Shown piece by piece: positions 60,913-64,000 of a stretch of DNA of 64,000 nucleotides; position 1 is the first letter of the stretch, and each line of letters opens with the position of its first letter. Made by a program: the position numbers and the translations under genes. The DNA is taken from contig CAZAJF010000019.1 in the NCBI GenBank assembly GCA_964485395.1, forward strand, positions 14,572-78,571. The letters run 5' to 3'. Source of the DNA: JANNSO01 sp964485395 (GTDB taxonomy: Bacteria > Spirochaetota > Spirochaetia > Treponematales > UBA12059). The notes under the pieces are model-generated. The model saw nothing but the letters and a program-made list of their open reading frames with translations, did no database searches and had not been told where the DNA came from.

Positions 60913-61449
60913 ATGGCCATCAAGTCCACTATTTACAAGGCAGAGCTCGAGGTGGTGGACATGGATCGCCACTATTACGAGACGCACCAATTGACGCTTG
61001 CCCTGCACCCTTCCGAAACGGAGGAGCGCCTCATGATGCGCATCCTGGCGTTTGCGCTGAACGCGCATGAGCGCCTGGCTTTCGGCAAAGGCGTTTCCGA
61101 CTCCGAAGAACCCGATTTGTGGCTCAAGGACCTTACGGGCGACATCGAGCTGTGGGTGGAACTTGGGCACCCCGACGAAAAGATTCTCGTCAAGGCCCTG
61201 GGACGTTCCTCGCGCGTTCTCGTCTACGCCTTTTCGCGGAATCCCGAGCTCTGGTGGGATCCCATAAAGTCGAGATTCTCCATGGACGGCAAGTTGGAGG
61301 TTTACCATGTGGATCAGCGGTCCGCCAAGGCGCTTGGCTCGCTTGCTTCCCGCGCCATGAACCTGCAGTGCTCGGTTCAGGAAGGCGAAATTTGGATGCG
61401 CGACGACGGCGACGGGGCGGTGAAGGTGGAAATTTCCAGAATAAAGTAA
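60913..61449 (+). CDS. yaeQ: YaeQ-family protein
   Basis: A 178-residue protein matching E. coli YaeQ along its length (MAIKSTIYKAELEVVDMDR, ERLMMRILAFALNA, WVELGHPDEKILVKA). The family has a PD-(D/E)xK nuclease-like fold; YaeQ was isolated as a suppressor affecting haemolysin transcription, and its reaction is unknown. AGGAG lies 8 nt before the ATG. Confidence 0.92.
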   Translation: MAIKSTIYKAELEVVDMDRHYYETHQLTLALHPSETEERLMMRILAFALNAHERLAFGKGVSDSEEPDLWLKDLTGDIELWVELGHPDEKILVKALGRSSRVLVYAFSRNPELWWDPIKSRFSMDGKLEVYHVDQRSAKALGSLASRAMNLQCSVQEGEIWMRDDGDGAVKVEISRIK

Positions 61450-61478
61450 TCATATGATAACATCGCGTTCTTGCGCCG

Positions 61479-62657
61479 CTACCAGGAGCTTTCCAGGAGC
61501 GCGGACAGTTCGGCGTCGCTGAATTGCTTCGGGCTGTTGGGCCTTGCCCTGTAAGTCAGCGCGTCCGCGAGTATTTCAGTCAGGCGTTCCCTCTCCACTC
61601 CCGCCCGCCGGAGGTTTCCCGGAATCCCCAAAGCCGAAGCCAATCTTGAAAACTCGCGTACGAGCGCGCCCGCGGCCTCCCCAACCGGGGTTTGTTCGTC
61701 GGCCAGGCCGCAAAGCCGCGCGAGGGCCGCATACGGAACCTGCGATTCGAGGGAGCAGGCCCTGCAGACATGCGGCAGCATTATCGCGTTTGCCATGCCA
61801 TGGGGCAGCCCGCATCGGGCGCCTATCGGATGCGCGAATCCATGGACCATGCCCAAGCCGGTTTGGCTGAAGGCGATGCCCGCGATGGAGCTTGCGTACG
61901 CCATGTCCGATCGGGCTTGCGTCTCTCCCCGGGCGGAATTCTCGAGCGATGAAACGATGAGCCGCGCAGATTCCCCGGCTATCGCCCGTGTCAGGGGCGT
62001 CGATGCTCTCGACACGTAGGATTCCACGGCGTGGGTCAGCGCGTCCATGCCCGTCGCGGCTGCCAGGGCAGGGGGCATCGAATCCTGCAGCCGGGGGTCC
62101 ACGATAGCCGATTTTGGAAAGAAAAAATCACTTGATAGGCCTCTCTTGGACTTGGCGCCGGTGTCCGTCACGACGGCGGCGGAGCTGGTCTCGCTGCCCG
62201 TTCCCGCGGTGGTGGGAATCGCGATGAGCGGGATTCCGGGTCGCTCGAGAGAGAGCCTTCCGTAGAGGTATTCCAGGTAGCTTGCCCCCGGATGCGGTCC
62301 CTCCGGGCCGGAATTCGCGGCCAGTACTATGGCGGCCTTGGCGCAATCGATGGGGCTTCCTCCCCCGTACGCGACGGCGAGGGCCGCTCCCGTCGACAGA
62401 AGCCGGCCGGCGCAGCGTTCCACGAGTTCCACGGGCGGGTCCGCGGTAACCTCGGCGAAAGTCTCCACGCGGTATCCCGCCGATTTTAACATGGTTCCGA
62501 CGCGGGCAAATCCTTCCGATCCGGCCGTATAGCCCGAGCCGCAGACCAGCATTACCGTGCAAGGCGCTTGCGCGACTCTCGTTGCTTCCGCCGCTAAACC
62601 GTCAAGGGAGCCCGAGCCGAACACGAGCCGCGTGGGAAACCTGAAAAGTGAATCCAT
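61479..62657 (-). CDS. Iron-containing alcohol dehydrogenase
   Basis: A 392-residue group III alcohol dehydrogenase with the NAD-binding GGGSPIDCAKA and TTAGTGSETS segments and the metal ligands in GMDALTHAVESY, GMVHGFAHPIG and LPHGMANAIMLPHV. Such enzymes interconvert alcohols or diols and aldehydes with NAD(P)H, often in fermentation. It begins 2 nt after the M28 peptidase gene, so they share a transcript. Confidence 0.92.
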   Translation of the reverse strand: MDSLFRFPTRLVFGSGSLDGLAAEATRVAQAPCTVMLVCGSGYTAGSEGFARVGTMLKSAGYRVETFAEVTADPPVELVERCAGRLLSTGAALAVAYGGGSPIDCAKAAIVLAANSGPEGPHPGASYLEYLYGRLSLERPGIPLIAIPTTAGTGSETSSAAVVTDTGAKSKRGLSSDFFFPKSAIVDPRLQDSMPPALAAATGMDALTHAVESYVSRASTPLTRAIAGESARLIVSSLENSARGETQARSDMAYASSIAGIAFSQTGLGMVHGFAHPIGARCGLPHGMANAIMLPHVCRACSLESQVPYAALARLCGLADEQTPVGEAAGALVREFSRLASALGIPGNLRRAGVERERLTEILADALTYRARPNSPKQFSDAELSALLESSW

Positions 62658-62659
62658 TA

Positions 62660-63994
62660 TTACCTCGATTTTTTCTCGCCCAACCCGAGTGCGAAGGGGT
62701 AAATGGCGTTTTCCAGCTTGTCGAGCTCTTGGCCGGAAACGTTGGCCAAGGTATCGCGGTGGGTATGGTAGGCATCTTCATCGAATTCGCAGAGCGTAAC
62801 CGCGGCGGCTCCAGCTCGTCCCAGGGGTCCTGAATCCACATTCGGAACCGGATACTCGTTTTTCGTCTCGATGCCCGCTTCCGAAAGAGCTCTCTCGAGA
62901 TCGTTCGCCAGCTTGATGCTGGCTTTGTCGCCGTTGGAATAGATCGACGGTATGGTGGATCCCGAGCCTCCCACCATGTCAAAGTTGAGTACCCTCAAAA
63001 CGCTCATCTTGAACGGCGCCTTTCCCGCAAAGTCCGAGGCTCCGGACAGGTTTATTTCCTCCGAATCCGTCAGGAGAAACGCGACATCCTGTTTTATGCC
63101 GTCTTTCGAATAGTTTTCAGCCATGGACAACAGCAGCGCGACTCCCGAGGCATTATCCAAAGCACCGGGAAAAACCATTCCCCCGAAATCCGCGCCTATG
63201 TGGTCATAATGCGCCGCGAACATGAGCGACGGCTCGAATTTTCCTCCGTCGCCATTCCAGCTCGCCAGGATATTCCTGCACGTGCGCTCCTCGAAGCCCA
63301 GCGGATTGTCCAGCGTGACCGTGGCTCCTTTTTCCGCAGCCTCGGAAAGATAGCCGGCTAAGGCTTCCGAAACTGCCATCTTGACGAAGTCTGTCCTCGG
63401 CAGCGCCAATTGATGCGGATCCTGTCCCGGATAGGTCGCCCGGCGTTCGATGCTCGGAGCGTCCAATATCACGAGCAGGCCGACCGCCCCGCGTTCCAGG
63501 AAAATTTCGTCGTTTTCGTTGTCGTAGCCCTGACCCGAAATGACGACGACGGCGCCTTTGGGGAAGTCGTCAGACGCCGATGAGAGGAAGGCGATGGGAC
63601 CCACCGCCCTTTGGCCTACCCAAGCTCCCCTGGTGACATCCCGGTAATCTTTTCTGAACTCGAACGTCCTTGCCGCGTCCCCCGGCACCGAAACCGAAAA
63701 ACCGGGTTTGCGCACGAGCAGGGGGGCGTTCTCCCTGAATTCCATGGTTGTCGCCTCAATCCCGATTCCGGCAAAAATTGACGCGATATACTCGGCCGCC
63801 TTGGCTCCGCCCGAGGAACCGGCTTGCCTTCCTTGATATGTCTCCTTTGCGAGCTCCTGCACGACGGCTATCGGCTTGACGGTATCCGAGAGCCTGTCCC
63901 CGCCTTTGGTAATCTTGGCGGCCGGAGCGCGCCCGCCGCACGCCAAACCCGTCGCCATGAGAACCAGCAGCCAATATCCGAGATTGGGTTTCAT
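62660..63994 (-). CDS. M28-family zinc aminopeptidase lipoprotein
   Basis: A 444-residue lipoprotein (lipobox TGLAC). It has a PA-like insert (about 125-200) and an M28 catalytic domain with zinc ligands in AAHYDHIG (His, Asp), GALDNASG (Asp), TDSEEINL (Glu pair), NFDMVGG (Asp) and HTHRDT (His). It should trim peptides in the periplasm or at the surface. Only six bases of the window lie upstream of the ATG, so its promoter is not visible. Confidence 0.92.
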   Translation of the reverse strand: MKPNLGYWLLVLMATGLACGGRAPAAKITKGGDRLSDTVKPIAVVQELAKETYQGRQAGSSGGAKAAEYIASIFAGIGIEATTMEFRENAPLLVRKPGFSVSVPGDAARTFEFRKDYRDVTRGAWVGQRAVGPIAFLSSASDDFPKGAVVVISGQGYDNENDEIFLERGAVGLLVILDAPSIERRATYPGQDPHQLALPRTDFVKMAVSEALAGYLSEAAEKGATVTLDNPLGFEERTCRNILASWNGDGGKFEPSLMFAAHYDHIGADFGGMVFPGALDNASGVALLLSMAENYSKDGIKQDVAFLLTDSEEINLSGASDFAGKAPFKMSVLRVLNFDMVGGSGSTIPSIYSNGDKASIKLANDLERALSEAGIETKNEYPVPNVDSGPLGRAGAAAVTLCEFDEDAYHTHRDTLANVSGQELDKLENAIYPFALGLGEKKSR

Positions 63995-64000
63995 GAAAGA

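Overview
The window is about 64 kb of bacterial chromosome of roughly 57% GC, densely packed with many ATGA start/stop overlaps. A spirochaete of the Treponema/Spirochaeta type is the best fit. The alanyl-tRNA synthetase is only 595 residues and stops after its editing domain, as known from Treponema and Borrelia. There are many lipoproteins with loose lipoboxes, Treponema-like InlB-type (Listeria-Bacteroides) repeats, and several large predicted envelope and signalling proteins. The species cannot be named from sequence alone.

Layout. 1-6.9 kb: the end of a radical SAM gene, then a leftward block with a TK1-like kinase, a membrane protein, a peptide-binding protein and a helical protein of unknown role. 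6.9-14.2 kb: a complete phosphate operon read leftwards as pstS-pstC-pstA-pstB-phoU-phoB-phoR. It has a four-fold 11-bp-phased Pho-box-like array upstream of pstS and a terminator-like hairpin between pstS and pstC. 14.2-15.9 kb: pyrK-pyrD. 16.1-19.0 kb: a PAP2 phosphatase, then a class III nucleotide cyclase with a haem-c motif in its sensor domain, coupled to a P460-like cytochrome lipoprotein.

19.0-29.2 kb: an eight-gene leftward operon. It starts with a fused HTH/EIIA-Ntr regulator and continues with seven subunits related to group 4 energy-converting [NiFe] hydrogenases and complex I. The large subunit lacks all four nickel-ligand cysteines, so this is an Ehr-type (hydrogenase-related) complex rather than a hydrogenase. 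The fused ferredoxin/small subunit carries an in-frame 18-bp minisatellite.

29.4-41.2 kb: a lipoprotein, tRNA-Leu(GAG), a PIF1-like helicase, a TPR-GGDEF diguanylate cyclase operon with two membrane proteins, a Crp-type regulator with a phosphoribosyltransferase-like gene, small DMT transporters, a P-loop kinase, a DUF952-cupin fusion coupled to a stub LuxR HTH ORF, and a decayed ketopantoate reductase. 41.5-47.7 kb: two large envelope proteins, one with transglutaminase and TPR regions, the other a FN3/InlB-repeat/seven-blade propeller lipoprotein. 47.7-48.5 kb: a HEPN/MNT toxin-antitoxin pair between similar GC-rich repeats. 48.6-55.8 kb: a phosphoribosyltransferase, two extracellular-solute-binding-domain proteins (one a membrane sensor), a 7TM-PP2C phosphatase, a broken histidine kinase and a TerC-family protein. 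56.2-64 kb: alaS, an M30-like metalloprotease, an N-terminal glutamine amidohydrolase of the NTAQ1 family, YaeQ, an iron alcohol dehydrogenase and an M28 peptidase.

Two window-wide patterns stand out. Several genes have a promoter whose -10 box lies only 6-8 nt before the start codon with no Shine-Dalgarno, which predicts leaderless mRNAs. Redox and second-messenger signalling (cyclic nucleotide, c-di-GMP, PP2C, EIIA-Ntr) are unusually well represented.
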